Shown here piece by piece: positions 40,347 through 52,573 of a DNA stretch of 64,000 nt. Below the pieces are notes generated by a model, which worked only from the letters and a program-made list of their open reading frames with translations, was not told the DNA's origin and made no database searches. Source of the stretch: Typha latifolia (taxonomy: Eukaryota > Streptophyta > Magnoliopsida > Poales > Typhaceae). The position numbers were made by a program, and so were the translations under genes. The DNA lies in the NCBI GenBank assembly GCA_019914945.1, contig CM034112.1, forward strand, positions 6,332,001 to 6,396,000, given 5' to 3'. Each line of letters opens with the position of its first letter. Within the stretch, counting starts at the first letter, position 1.

Positions 40347-41335
40347 ATGGTGGAGACAAGGAAGATGGCATCATCAAGGAGATCAATGGAGGGCACACTG
40401 ACAAGGGAAGACTCAACCCACGAAAACCCTAATCGAGAGGCCGATTCCCTTAGTGCGGCTATGGTAGGACCAAATCAACCAACTTCCATGGGTATGAACA
40501 TGGGCTTGGTGGATGAACTTAGGGGCATGTTCCAAACATTACTGCATCGGGTGGATGCAATGTAGAATAATCATAACGCCTTGAATGAATATGTCATGAA
40601 CTGATCGGCTTCGTGATCTCCTCGACGAAGATCGGTGCCTCAAGAAGGACCAGCGGTGGAACCACACCGAACTAACACCCCACAAGTCCATGTACGACAT
40701 GTTAATGTCAATGAACCTCTTCTACCTATTCCTACACATCATCCCCCACATCTGATACACAACTCGAGATCGGTGGTAGTGGAACTCGAGAGGCGTGCGG
40801 CACTGGCGCGCTTCGTCTGTGAAGAAGATTGACATTTTGATGATGATGTCGATCCCTTCAGAGATGGTGTTAGGCGTGTTCAAGGATTCCGAGAAGGAGA
40901 GCAACAAGCACAGCGATTTAGAGCTGAACCAAGGATCTTTTGCGAGCCCGACAATGCTATCTGGGGGAGAACTGCATGTTTGGACTTTTCAAAATTCCAA
41001 GGCGGTGATCTGACGGATTGGGTGTTTCAAGTGGAGCAGTATTTTGATTGTCAAGGGACAGGGGAATAAGAAAAGGTGATAATGGCAAGCTTTCACCTCC
41101 AAAGAATATCATTACATTAGTATCGATCAGCCATTCATGGTGGAGGATTTACCAACTGGGTAGAATTTTGTAGGAGGATTACATGTAGATTTGGGACAGC
41201 GACGTATGAAGATTTTGCTTTTACATTAAGCAAGATGGTTCAGAGGACAACTGTTTTGGAGTACCAAGCAGAATTTGAAAGAGTTAGTAGTCGTTGCGAG
41301 CCACCTTGGCTCGAACCGACATTGATGAGCATATA
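40347..41335 (+). pseudogene. gag: M gag, cut in capsid by D5
   Basis: Starts MVETRKMASSRRSMEG 24 bp after the primer-binding site. The frame can be followed through stops at 40563, 40602 and 40831 and beyond: LVDELRGMFQTLLHRVDAM, RRRSVPQEGPAVEP, VDPFRDG, EPRIFCEPDNAIWG, VFQVEQYFDCQG, FHLQR-SLH-YRSAIHGGG, FGTATYEDFAFTLSKMV and YQAEFERVSSRCEPPW. This is the canonical gag of family B through mid-capsid. It ends after LMS, where D5 inserted; the FILGLREEIQ continuation, the zinc knuckle and protease were lost with the deletion at 44016-44975. Confidence 0.85.
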
Positions 41336-44015
41336 TGTAACAACCCAACCTTAAATAAAAAAAACTAATTCTATTGCATGGCACGACGTGAGCGTGGCCG
41401 GCCTCATGCCATGTAGTGGCAGGTGAGCCTCATCCTTCTTCCTCTTCCTTCTTCTCTCTCTCTCTATCTATATCTCTCTCTCTCTATCTCTCTCTCTCTC
41501 TCTCTTTCTCTTTCTCTATTTTTGCCTCGGGCTCGGGCTCGCCAAAGCTGAGCCGTCGACGAGAGGCTGGCCGCTGGATGGCCACCAGCAGCCAATGCCC
41601 TCCCCGCCGGCCTGGGTCCGCAACCCCCTCCCTCACCTTCTTTGTTTCTTCTCTTCCTCTTCTCTTCTTCTCCTTCTTATTTCTTCTTTCTTCCTCCTTT
41701 CTCCTTTTTTCTCCCTCAGCTTCTCCTCCTCTTTCTGCATAGTGCTCGGCTCGGCCCAGCATTGTAGCAGAGCACTGGTGGCATTGTTTATTTATTCATT
41801 TATTTGTTTTATTTTAATTTTGTTTATTTATTTAGTTAGGTATTGCTTTCTTAATTAATATAGATAACTTATCTAGACATTAATTATTTTAATAATAATG
41901 TATATTCTTCAACATGATTATTGTTAATTATAATTAATTAATGATTAATTAGGTTATAAACTATTACACATAAATATAGGTAGTACGTATATTTATTTAT
42001 TTCTTTACTTATATATCTATTAGATTAATAGATAGATTTGTAAATTATAATTATTAGATTTATATTCTAATATTCTTATGATATAATTTTAAGTAATTCT
42101 ATAATTTATTATATATTATTATTCTGCAACAAATAAAATAAGGCTTATTTATTTATTTATTATTTTATCGAGTAAAGACAGCATAGTCCCTAATTAATCA
42201 AGATAGAGTATGAATTATGAAATTAATTATAAAATTAGACCTTGTCTATAATTATAGTTATTTAGCCTTTTATTTTATTTTATTTTATAATTATATATTT
42301 ATAAATATTCTTATATAAAAGGAAACAAACCTCTTCTCCTTATACTATAATTAGCATTTTATGATAATAGTATAATTATAGTATTTGAATCATATCTATA
42401 TATATATCTAGTTATGTAATCAAAAATAAAAAGAAGTGTGATTCTAAACCTAATAAACCTTTATATTTTACTTGAATTAATTTTAATTAGATAAACGACT
42501 AACTTCATGCTATTTAAATATTTTCAGATCCCGAACCCTCCTTATGTGAGACCCCATGGACTCTGTCAATAAGTTGACATTTGATTGACGGATATGAGAA
42601 ATACGTGGTTTGTGTCTTCTCATCGGACTATGAGTAGTCTTTTCCCCTATACGCCTTTCTTAATATTAGGATATATTATATATTATGTGCATGCGTATTT
42701 TGGTCTCTTGCATGATTATATGACTTTATCTAGAGATGATTTCAATCGAGCATATTTTATTATGCATTTGATTAGGCTGATATGGGATATGGGTAAGATG
42801 ATATATAGAGATGATTGGAGATGACTATATTGTTATGGTTTTATGTCGAGATGATTTCTATCACGAGTGTGTATGTGATAAACTAGCAGGAGTATGCATG
42901 TGTTAGATATGGTTGGAGACTACATTGCATCATTTTTCTCTTGATTCCTATTCCATCTAAATTCCTGTTATGCATTGACTTGTTATCGTACTGGATATAT
43001 GCATATGATTTGTCATTTAGAAGGAAAGCATGAAATGTGATTGATATGATAGTTGATAAGAAAGAGTGAGGATACCCGAGTGGGCGCAAGGGTTAGGACG
43101 CACTTGGTGGATGATTGATCGCTCGACATAGGTTGTTAGTCTGTGTGCGTAGCATACATTCAAACACATGCTGTTCGTTAGGGCATATGTGGCGAGTTAT
43201 CCTCATGAGATTTCTATCCACTAGAAGGGTGCCCGGTTTGGATGAATGTTGATACCCTTAGTGAATGGCAGGGTATGGTTATATTTGAGATACTCCTTGC
43301 TGATGGCAGAGTATGATCTGAACCTTCGGGCATGATATTGAGACTGGGTACCGGGTGTTGATTGTGCATAGTGGTCTAGTATAATGATGACATATAGAGT
43401 GATATTAATGACCAAGATGTTGAGAAATACATATGATTTCATTATCATCTAATTACCTGATTATCGAGTGGTCAATATATATCATATATGGTTGCATTTG
43501 ATATTATAGTATCGTCATGGTCGACATGTATTATGTGTCATATTTGGGAGAAAGAGTTATGATGATAGTATAACATGGAGATTTGCTTATTCATTATCAA
43601 TAATTATATGATTTATTAGTTACGACATGTTATCTACTTTTCATTTATGTATTTTTGAGGATACATTCATATACTCATTCATGACATGATGCTCTTTTTG
43701 ATTCATATTATTCATTACATAATTTACTCTCTGTTTAGCATCACTAATTTGGGGTAAGGTCTATTCACTGAGCGTTTTGCTCATGACTCTTTATTTTTTT
43801 TCTAACCCCTCAGATATGTAGTACGTGTTAGCAACTTGAGATATTCCAAGAAGATATTTTAGATTGATGAGGTGAGCTATATGTGTGAGACAGTATAGAT
43901 GATAATTTGTATAGAAATTGAGTTGTATCGTTATTTAGTTGTATCTTGATGGTTTGTCATAGCCTTGTGTGGGTCTGCCAAATTATATAGTGGTCTAGTG
44001 TATATTATTGTGGAC
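41336..44015. mobile_element. D5: D element in M gag, right end lost
   Basis: Starts TGTAACAACCC at 41336. CT-rich tracts at 41445-41515, GC-rich block, AT-rich middle, two hairpin units (43249-43315), TATTCACT block near 43760. Same orientation as D4 and D7. The terminal GTTACA end is missing; sequence is lost after about 44015. Confidence 0.85.
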
Positions 44016-44974
44016 TTGGATATGGTACAATTTCCCTTTTTGGCTAATGTTTGATCTCTCCCAATTTTTAGATCTAGATTAGATCTGACACGGAACTTTG
44101 GAAATAGATTCCAAAAGATTCAGCTGTCGCATCGACGTGAAATTGTTGTAGTCCTGGAAAAGAGCTTTCCAACAAATCTAGTTTTAGGTGAATCGAACGG
44201 TGGGATCTCGAGATATCGTCCGATTAGTAGATAAACGTCAGGGAGTCTGTCTTTGGATCCGTGGATGGAGGCACAAGATCCTTGATGATAGTGGAGGATG
44301 GTTGACCGGCGATAATGGGGTGGCACCGATGAGTAAGTGGAGGTGGAAGGGTTATGGATGATGGAAGGTGTTAGAGTAAGGTGAAAGATAGATTGGAAAA
44401 AGGGGGAGTGGGCGGGCCCCTAAGGGACTAGGTTGAGTGGCCAGTCCAGGGGGGTTAGAACCGGCGTCACCGGGGAATGAGAGAACGAGAGAGAAGAAGA
44501 CGAAGGAGACAAAGGAAAAACTCAATTCATTCAATAATGATTCCATGGTTGCCATCCACACCTTTGGAGGCTAACTAAACAATTCAAAAATGGCAATTAT
44601 TAACCCTAAAATAGTAGATTTTCATTGATCGCATTCAAACGCACATTTTGCATTCTCTGTATTTGTGAACTTGATGCAGGCGTTCACAAGCACGTTCGAA
44701 CGCACTCCATCCGCGTTCGAACACGCCTGATCGCATTCGAACTCACATTTCACGTTCTCTATTTTTGCGAACCTGATGTAGGCGTTCATAAGCGCGTTCA
44801 AATGCACTCCATCCGTGTTCGAATGCGGCATAGAAAAAACTTATTTTTCTATGAAATAAACACTAAAATAAGAATAAAAGACACCCCTAAAGTGTATCCA
44901 TACTTGAGACATCATCGGTGAAGTCTGAATCGTATCAATCCACCACTCTTCCATATACCTTGTCTTCAAGGTGA
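44016..44974 (-). mobile_element. A5: family-A 3' LTR fragment with polypurine tract
   Basis: 44016-44070 is unassigned. From about 44071 the sequence matches A1 LTR (GACACGGAACTTTG) to AATCGTATCA at 44937. Then ATCCACC and the CTTGTCTTCAAGG block (44938-44974) show that the LTR was the 3' end of a larger minus-strand family-A element whose interior has been deleted. The U5 tip is missing. Confidence 0.82.
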
Positions 44975-45628
44975 CTCGAGTCAAACTTGCTGTATTGCTG
45001 CTCCTCTTACTTCTTTGCTAAGGAAGGACTCTTTTAGATAGATGGAGGAAGCCACTAAAGCCTTTGAAAAGTTGAAAACAACAATGACAATGGTGCCCCT
45101 TCTAGCTCTACCGGACTTCACTAAAGAGTTTATTGTAGATTGCGATGCATCGGGAGTTGGCATAGGAGCTGTACTAATGCAAGGAGGACATCTCATAGCC
45201 TTTCTCAGCAAGGCTTTATTACAAAAATCCCAGCAATTATCGACCTACGAGAAGGAGATGGTTGCAATCCTACACGCGGTGACAAAGTGGAGGCCTTATT
45301 TGATCGATAGGTGATTTATTATTAGAACCGATCAAATGAGTATTCCATACTTTGTGGGACAGTGAATTCATACTCTGGCACAACAGAGATGGGTTACAAA
45401 ATTATTGGGGTATGATTATGAAATTCAGTGCAAGAAGGGGACGGAAAATAGAGCGGCGGAAGCACTATCGCGACCTTTTCTTCTCCTAATTTTTCTTTTC
45501 TTGACAAGCTGAGGTATGCATGTACATCTAACCCAAATGTTATGAGATTGTTACAGGAGAACTGAGGCGGTTTGTTGTTGGACCGCGGGTGCATCTAGGT
45601 GCCCGCAAATGATGGATTATGGTAGAAA
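44975..45628 (+). pseudogene. pol: M RNase H and tether
   Basis: The plus strand encodes APLTSLLRKDSF, then in the frame 45042-45314 [33 protein letters not shown] (RNase H active-site start), IAFLSKALLQKSQQLSTYEKEM and VAILHAVTKWRPYL. Further on FIIRTDQMSIPYF, RWVTKLLGYDYEIQ and EALSRP are readable through stops. These are the end of gypsy reverse transcriptase/RNase H and the tether to integrase. The catalytic part of reverse transcriptase is missing upstream, replaced by A5 and D5 sequence. Confidence 0.83.
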
Positions 45629-46589
45629 TTGTTGGAGCACTTTCACCAAACTCCGGAGGCTGGTCATGAGGGTATCTTGTGGACTTATAGGAGGATATTA
45701 CAGAGCTGCACGTGGCTAGGACTGAGGCGAGATGTGATGAGTTTTGTCTGTGTTTGCAAAGTCTGTCAAAGGGCGAAGGCAACCATATTAAAACTGACCA
45801 GATTACTTCAGCCTCTACCGATACCAGACCGTGTTTGGGAAGACATTTCTATGGATTTCATAAAAGGTCTTCTACTGGTACATGGCTACTCTGTTATTTT
45901 TGTGGTGGTTGACAGATTGAGAAAGTATGTGCATTTTTCTGTATTGTCGCATCCATTCTTAGCCAAGTCGGCGGCTGAAATTTTTATGAGAGATATTGCT
46001 AGGTTGCATGGCATGCCACGCACGATTCTCTTCGATCGTGATCATGTATTTATGAGCGAATTTTGGGTGGAGATTTTCAGATTATAGGAGACTCAATTGA
46101 AATTCAGTTCGGCCTACCATCCACAGACGGACGGCCAAACCTAGGTTGTTAATCGAGGCACTGAGCAGTAATTGTGGTGCTTTGTTGGATAGATGCCAAA
46201 ACTATGGTTGGAATTATTACTGTGGGCAGAGTGGTTTTATAACACTACCCACCACAACAGTATTGGCATGACTCCATTCGAGGTGGTGTATGGGTGCATG
46301 GCTCCGACATTTCGCACCTATGACCCTGTGGCATCTGTGGATCGGACGAAGGTGGACTTGGCATTGATGGATAGAGACGCCACATTGAAGAGGTTGCTTG
46401 CTCATCTTAAACTTGCTCAAAACTGCATGAGGCAAGTTTATGATCGCAGCCATCAGGAGCAAGAGTTTGACATCGATAGTTGGGTGTTGGAGATGGAGGT
46501 CCTAGTCGAGTGGCTTGGCAAACCATCCGATGAGGTGAGGTGACATGGGAGCTGGAGACGGACATCTTGGAGCATTTCTTTGACTTTAC
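45629..46589 (+). pseudogene. pol: M integrase
   Basis: 45629-46087 is open: LLEHFHQTPEAGHEGILWTY and VCVCKVCQRAKA (HHCC zinc domain), SMDFIKGLLLVHGYSVIFVVVDR (first aspartate) and ILFDRDHVFMSEFW (second aspartate; serine changed to phenylalanine). After a stop at 46085, AYHPQTDGQT is readable but the catalytic glutamate codon that should follow is a stop (TAG). 46193-46543 holds WAEWFYNTTHHNSIGMTPFEVVYG, the LKRLLAHLKLAQN-MRQVYDRSHQE stretch and a chromodomain end EVLVEWLGKPSDEV. The C-terminal barrel between DSWV and LEMEVLVEW is deleted. Confidence 0.85.
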
Positions 46590-47442
46590 ACCTTGAGGAC
46601 AAGGTGGGGGAAGCGTGGTGGGCTGATACACATTGCTAGAGTCTTTTCTTATTGCATTAGCTATTTATTTTCAACAAAATATAGGTTGCATTCGAACGCG
46701 GAAGGGCGCACGTTCAAATGTCTTTGCGAACACCTGCATTAGTTCCCAAAAACAGAGAACGTAAAATGTGCGTTCGAACGCAGTCGGGCGTGTTCGAACG
46801 CCCGTGTGCTAACGCATGCATCAGTTTGCATCCATAGATAACATATTTTGTGCGTTCGAACACGATCGACGAGAGTCCACTAGTATTAGGGTTAATAATT
46901 GTTAATTTGGCTTATTGGTTAGCCTCTTAAAAGGTGTGGATGGCAGCCAAAATTATTATGATGAAGGAATATTAATTTTTATCTTCATTTGTCCTCTCTC
47001 TAGTCTCTCTACCCTAATCTCCCTCCTCCCTCTTCACCAACTAGCCACCGCTACCATTGGCAAGGTCTCATCTATCTTCTAATCTCCCTCGTTTATTGAG
47101 TCCTCCCTCCTCGGAATCTTGGCCACTTCTCCCCCTTCATCCATATCCCTGAAACTACATCAACCATCCACCCTCATCTCCATTATCATTCATAACCCTA
47201 TCATCCTCTCCACCCGTTACCATCACCATCACCCCCACTCTAGTGTATTTTCATCCCAGTTGCAGTCCGAATTGAAGAAGGGCATTAATACTAAAAATAT
47301 AGATCAGGAAGTTATGGATCGACCACCCTTGGTTTCATAATTTTCTGACATAGGAGAATATTTGGTGAATATTTTCCCTCGGTTGCGCAGACTGCTTCCT
47401 GCAACCTATCCAAATATTGAAGAGGATGTTCCTTACTTATCA
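46590..47442 (+). repeat. M polypurine tract and 3' LTR
   Basis: CTTGAGGACAAGG and GGTGGGGGAAGCG-type purine tract at 46590-46622; LTR 46624-47442, TGATACACATTGC...ACTTATCA. Palindrome-rich U3 at 46685-46870. The AAATT duplication follows. Confidence 0.9.
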
Positions 47443-47690
47443 AAATTATTATTTTTTAAATATCTTTCCTTTCCAAGAGATCTTGCATAAGCAAAGGTCC
47501 CTGGACCAATCTCACAAGCTAGTTGATGTCCCTTCTTCACCAAATATTAGATTGCGGATGACTCATTTACTAACCATGTTGTCTCCTAGGGTGAGAATGA
47601 GACCACCTTTTTGGTTTGGAGGCCCTCCTACATTCTAGTTTACCTCTTGTTTTTCTTTCATATATTGTTTTTTACTTCTACTTATGGAAC
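47443..47690. repeat. K fragment, right flank of M
   Basis: Matches 4055-4370 (TTTCCAAGAGATCTT, GACCAATCTCACAAG blocks) and directly continues the flank that stops at 25129. No frame is open for more than a few dozen codons. Class unknown. Confidence 0.55.
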
Positions 47691-49657
47691 AAGCACAATG
47701 TCTGCTCCTTGCAAAGCCAACGGTTGAACATCCAATGTGAAGGTGTGGTCTTGGACTTTCATAGTGTCATAATGGCAAACTTTGTCTGCCCTCAATGTTG
47801 TGCCATCTCCAATCGTTATATCAAGCCTAAGATACTCTTCGATGTCAACCTAATCCTTTGGACTAGCCGCTCATCAAAGAAATTGTGAGTGCTTCTAGTG
47901 TCGATAAGCATCCACATTGTATGCTTCTTCGTGATTCCATCGGCCCTAGGGTTCTTTGGTACGATAGAACTAGAATAGACACGTAAGGAAATCTTGGTAG
48001 GGACTTTGTCACCATTCTCCAGTGACTCTTGTTATATGGACTCATCAAATACATCATCCTCAACAAGTCCATCATCATCATCTTATTCCGTTTCATCTAA
48101 GAGCATCACTGAGGCTATTGGTCGAGCGCATTTGTGTCTTGGCTTGTAGCGTTAATTGTAGTAGAAACACAACCATTTAGCTCTTTGTTCCTCCATCTTA
48201 CTTGTATCAGACATCGCATAGAGGCCTCGAGGGTCCCATAGACTCTGGAGTAGGCCTCGGAATAAGTCAACCTCCTACTATCCGCGATAACCCAACTATA
48301 ATGGTTGAGGTCGTTAGTGGTTGTGGTGGGTACCTCATCTCAACGGCAGTCCAATCACTTTGTGAGGTGCTTCATAGCTCCTTAATCTTCTGTTCTATCA
48401 TCTGAGCTGCTATGAAAGCCTCCAGCATGGTCTAAGGTCAGGCATCTTTCACCTCAGCTTGTATATTGCGTTAGAGGGTAATAATGAAGCTACTCTTTAA
48501 GGCTAAGTTCCTCAACCATGGATTCAATTGCTTTGCTGCTCAAACTCCTCTTGATAGGCTTGAACCATCATCTTTAGGTTAGCATGGTGAGCATGGCCTA
48601 GAAGTCCTCATAGTTAGTCGGTCCAAAGAGCAAGTAAAGTGCATTGGTGAACTCGTTCCAAGAGTCAAAGAGCCTAGCACTTTAGGCAGCTTGATACCAA
48701 TTAATTATGACTTTCTAGGTGGAAAGATATCAATAATACCTTCTAGTTGTCTGCTATCCAGGGGGGTATGAGAAGAATTAGTCGGCACGATAGATATAAT
48801 CGAATAGAGCATCGCCGCCAAACTTGGGGAACTCAAGCCTTACCATTCAACCTTGAATCCCTTTGTCACAAAGATCTTCATGCCTCAAATCTCCTCGAGC
48901 ATGAGGTGGGGGCAGCAACAGACATAGAGTAGGGTCATCGAGGCATCTGCTCCTCAAAATCAAATAGTACAAATCTTCCACTGGTAGCCTGAGTGACGAT
49001 CGATAGTGGTCCGCAGCCACTTCAAGTCACCTAACTACTAGTGTGAGTAGTAGGGGTTCCCTTAGTGGTGGCATACCTCATATTGGTCTTCTCTTATGTG
49101 TTGAAGGGGATGTTGGGGTCTAATTGTGAAGAGGAACCTCCCCTACCATGGTGTGATATTGTGAGCCGATGACGACTTGGGCCAATGAATTGATGGAAAT
49201 TTGTGTTGCCCTTTGCACATCTAGTAGAGAAGGTTGCATCATGGCCATCATCTAGATGAACTCTAGTTGTTCATGAGGGGTGTAAGGTGTTGCTTCCGTC
49301 ACTGAAATAGGGATCATGTCTCCTCGAGACCTATCACATCGACCACCACATGATGTTGCAGTATCATGGCTCTCATGGTTGACATCTGATTTGAGAAACA
49401 CAAGCTTTGTTACTGGTTGATATGTCCTTGGGTTGAGGATCCTTTGATGGAAGTGATGGTAGTGTTATTGTTAGGATGAATTGATAGTGATCTAGCTAGC
49501 TTAGTGGATAGGGATAGCTAGGGCATTATGACAACAAGGTGGTGGTGGCATTTATGAGCGGAGAAGTTGTAGAGCGGAGGAGAAAAAAGGTGGAGGAGAG
49601 GCTACCCTAGGGGCCTAGGAGAGTCCATAGAGGAAGAAAAGAATAGGTGGTTGAACC
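47691..49657 (-). pseudogene. F: decayed gypsy protease and gag
   Basis: Minus strand: protease with MLIDTRSTHNFFDERLV near 47900 (Asp-Thr-Gly changed to Asp-Thr-Arg), zinc knuckle CFYYN-RYKPRHKC near 48150, then capsid-like and linker sequence to about 49600 with many stops. It is more diverged from families A and B than these are from each other. Its protease side touches K, whose linker fragment at 24770-24960 ends in a similar AAGCACAATGTC block, so F and K are probably the same old element that M entered. No LTR or primer-binding site of its own is visible. Confidence 0.6.
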
Positions 49658-50005
49658 TAATAGGGCCTCAAACGATCCCTTCAAGATCTAGAATGATTGT
49701 AGTAAGCAGTCCGCATAACTGATGAAAAATATTCACAAAATATTATTCCATAGTCGGAAAATTATGAAACTAAGTGGGATATATCCGTAATTCCCCGATT
49801 ATGTTTTTTGTATTTATGTCCTTCATAGATTCGAACGATAATTGAGACAAAATCATGATATAGTGCGGATGATGGTGGTGGTGATGGGTGGAGTGGATGT
49901 TAGGGTTATGGATGATAATAGAGATAAGGGTGGATTGTTGATGTAGTTTAAAAGATAAAGACGAAGGGGAAGAACTGGCCGAGATCTCAAGGAAGAGGGA
50001 GGACT
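49658..50005 (-). repeat. L 3' LTR, left piece
   Basis: B-family LTR on the minus strand, from TAATAGGGCCTC to GGAGGACT, where G begins. The U3 half of such an LTR resumes at 61660. Confidence 0.65.
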
Positions 50006-50622
50006 TGTAATATATTTAGTTAGGATCTTTTCTTACTACATTAGTTATTAATTTTTATTAAAATAAAATTCCTGTATGTCGTGTTCGAACGCAGGAGGGG
50101 TTGCGTTCGAACGCCCTTACGAACATCCTATATATCATTTATCTACCTTAATTTCCCTTCTCCCTCTTCACCATCCTTCCACCTCTACCGTTGGCAAAGT
50201 TTTTCCTAACATCTAATCTCCCTCGACTATCAAGCCACCCCTCTTCTTTGGGATCTCAACCACCTCATTCCCTTCGTTTATATCCCTTAATAACATCCAC
50301 CATCCACCATCCACCTCCATCTCCATACCCATCCATAACCCTAACATCCACTCCATCCGTGACCACCACCATCACCCACATTATTCGGTGTTTTTGTCCT
50401 AGTGGCAGTTCGAATCTGTGAAGCGCATAAAGACAAAAGTTGTAGATCAGGAAGTTACAAATCGAATCCACTTAGTTTCGTAATTTTCCAACTACTAGAG
50501 AATATTTGATGAATATGTTCCCACGGTTGCTCTGACTAATTCCTATACTACATCCACATCTTGAAGGAATCATTCCATAGCCGATCTTTTGGAACAAATA
50601 TCCATCAATCTGGTATCAGAGC
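50006..50622 (+). repeat. G 5' LTR and primer-binding site
   Basis: LTR 50006-50607 has a B-type U3 start with GTTCGAACGC motifs (50080-50125), but its U5 end (CCATAGCCGATCTTTTGG) is of E type. TGGTATCAGAGC at 50611-50622. Confidence 0.85.
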
Positions 50623-50645
50623 CGGTGAACCTTAGACCTCCATTA

Positions 50646-52112
50646 ATGGTTGGAACAAGGAAGATGACATCAACAAGGAGACTTATGGAGAGCACATCGA
50701 TGAGGGAAGACTTAATCCAGGATGACCCTAACTGTGGGGCCGATTCTTTCGGAGCGACCAAAGCAGGACCGAGTTAACCAACGTCCATGGGTGTGAATAT
50801 GGCCTTCGCAGATAAACTTAGGGGAATGTTCCAAACATTGTTGCATAGAGTTGACGCAATTCAAAAGGATCGCAATGATTTAAAGGAATATGTCATGAAC
50901 CGATTGTGTTCGTCATCTCCTCGACGACGATCGGAGCTTCAAGAAGGACCAGTAGTGGAACCTCATCGAACTGATACCCCACAGGTCAAGGTGTGTTATG
51001 TGAGTGTCAATGATCCCCTCTTACTGATGCCTACACATCATCCCCCACTTCCATTACAAAGCCCAAGACCGGCGGTGGTGGAACCTGAGAGGCGTGCGGC
51101 ACCGGTTCGCTTCATCGATGATGAGGATTGGCACTTTGAGGATGAGGTTATTCCTTTTGGAGATGGTGATGGATGTGCTCAAGGATTTAGAGAAGGTGAT
51201 CAATATGCACAAAGGTTCAGATTTGAACCAAGGATCTTTCGCGAACCCAACAATGCTATTCGGGGGATAACCGCACGCTTGGACTTTCCGAAATCCCAAG
51301 GCGGTGCTCATTCGAATTGAGTGTTTCAAGTTGAACAATACTTTGATTGTCAAGGGATAGCAGAGGACACAAAAATCCAGATGGCAAGCTTTCACCTGCA
51401 AGGAACGACATTGCATCGGTATAGATTAGTTATTCATGGAGGAGGATTTATCGGTTGGGCTAATTTTTATTAGAGGATTATACACAGATTTGGGACAGTG
51501 GCATATGAAGATTTTGTTGCCACATTAAGCAAGATGGTTCAGAAAATGACTGTATTAGAGTACCAAGCAGAATTTGAAAGAGTTAGTAGTCATTATGAGC
51601 CATGTTGGCCCGAACCAACATTGATGAGCACATTGATTTTAGGGCTGCGAGAGGAGATATAGGTGAATGTTCGTGCACTATGTCCTACCACTCTTGAGGA
51701 GGCCACGAGGACGGAGCAAAAACATAAGGCTCTCAAGATGGCAGCAAAAACAAGTTGGGGCAACCGAGATGGGCGGTTTGCACCTAGAACGCCGGTTGGA
51801 AATTTTGCAGGTTTAAAGACAGCGGCTGTGAGTACTAGACCACGACACCTTTGAGACATTTTTTCGATGTTAGAGGAGGCTCAAGACCCCCCGTTCGAAC
51901 TCTCGCACCTTCCCAAGTGGAGGAGCGAAGAGCGAAGGTCCTTTGTTTTCGATGCGATGAACGTTTCACCCCCGGTCATCGGTGTTCCAAGCCGATCGGG
52001 AGTGTGATGCTCATCGACGGTCTCGAGGAGGATGATGAGGTAGTTGATGATGGAGCATATCTAGAGGAGGTCCATGAAGAGTCCATTTAGGAGGGCGCGG
52101 AGGAAGATATCC
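50646..52112 (+). pseudogene. gag: G gag
   Basis: Begins MVGTRKMTSTRRLMEST. After a stop at 50775 the frame continues MGVNMAFADKLRGMFQTLLH (50787-51320) with RRAAPVRFIDDEDWHFEDEV and EPRIFREPNNAIRGITARLD. Capsid continues in broken form (VFQVEQYFDCQ, MASFHLQGTTLH, EYQAEFERVSS, TLILGLREEI-VNVRALCPTTLEEA), then a stretch matching RFAPRTPVGNFA. After a frame change (51851-52090) comes a zinc knuckle CFRCDERFTPGHRC and the linker VMLIDGLEEDDEV. Complete domain content for a family-B gag, but with at least four stops. Confidence 0.83.
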
Positions 52113-52573
52113 AAGCTTAAATATCGATGCATGCATATTTGGGTACTTCCACGCTGAGGATGTTACGGGTAGACGGACTCGTTAGAAAGCATTGTGTGCA
52201 CATCCTCATCAATTCTAGGAGTACACACAACTTTCTAGATGAGAAGTTAATGAGGAGATTGGGTTTGGATGCTAAACCGACCACTGGGTTTAATGTTGCT
52301 ATTGGAGATGGCACGAATCTTAAGGCATAGAGCTTGTGTTGGTGGGTCGGTATTCGGGTGCAAAGACACGACATCATTGTGGACTTGTATCCATTGACGC
52401 TGCGAGGAGCAGATATTATCCTTGGCACTCAGTAGTTATAGCGCTGCGAGGAGCGGACATTTGATTTCTAGAGTATGTGGATGAAATTTAAACAAGGAAA
52501 CAAAGATGTGTGCCTTGATAGAGTTCGGTCTTCGCCAATTCTTGTGATGCAGCCTATGGTGGGGCTGCTAAAA
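52113..52573 (+). pseudogene. G protease and linker
   Basis: 52127-52330 encodes MHAYLGTSTLRMLRVDGLVRK, then HILINSRSTHNFLDEKLMRR: the catalytic Asp-Ser-Gly has become Asn-Ser-Arg, both changes G-to-A. VAIGDGTNL, RVQRHDIIVDLYPL and the IILGTQ motif follow through stops. The linker MWMKFKQGNKDVCLDRV and MQPMVGLL lead to the D6 insertion at 52574. Aspartic protease by family; inactive here. Confidence 0.83.

Larger units (their letters stand above)
25130..47442 (+). mobile_element. M: plus-strand Ty3/gypsy element holding six later insertions
   Basis: The 5' LTR is in three pieces (25130-25618, 33119-33185, 40023-40309), separated by H and J. Then come the primer-binding site, gag, D5, A5, RNase H, integrase, polypurine tract and 3' LTR (46624-47442). 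Target duplication AAATC (25125-25129) / AAATT (47443-47447). The re-joined 5' LTR is about 830 bp against 819 bp for the 3' LTR. Protease and most of reverse transcriptase are missing between D5 and 44976. Confidence 0.85.

Noticed and set aside
41595..41858. Small membrane protein frame
   Set aside because: The hydrophobic run is produced by CT-rich and AT-rich sequence of D5 and is not kept in D4 or D7.
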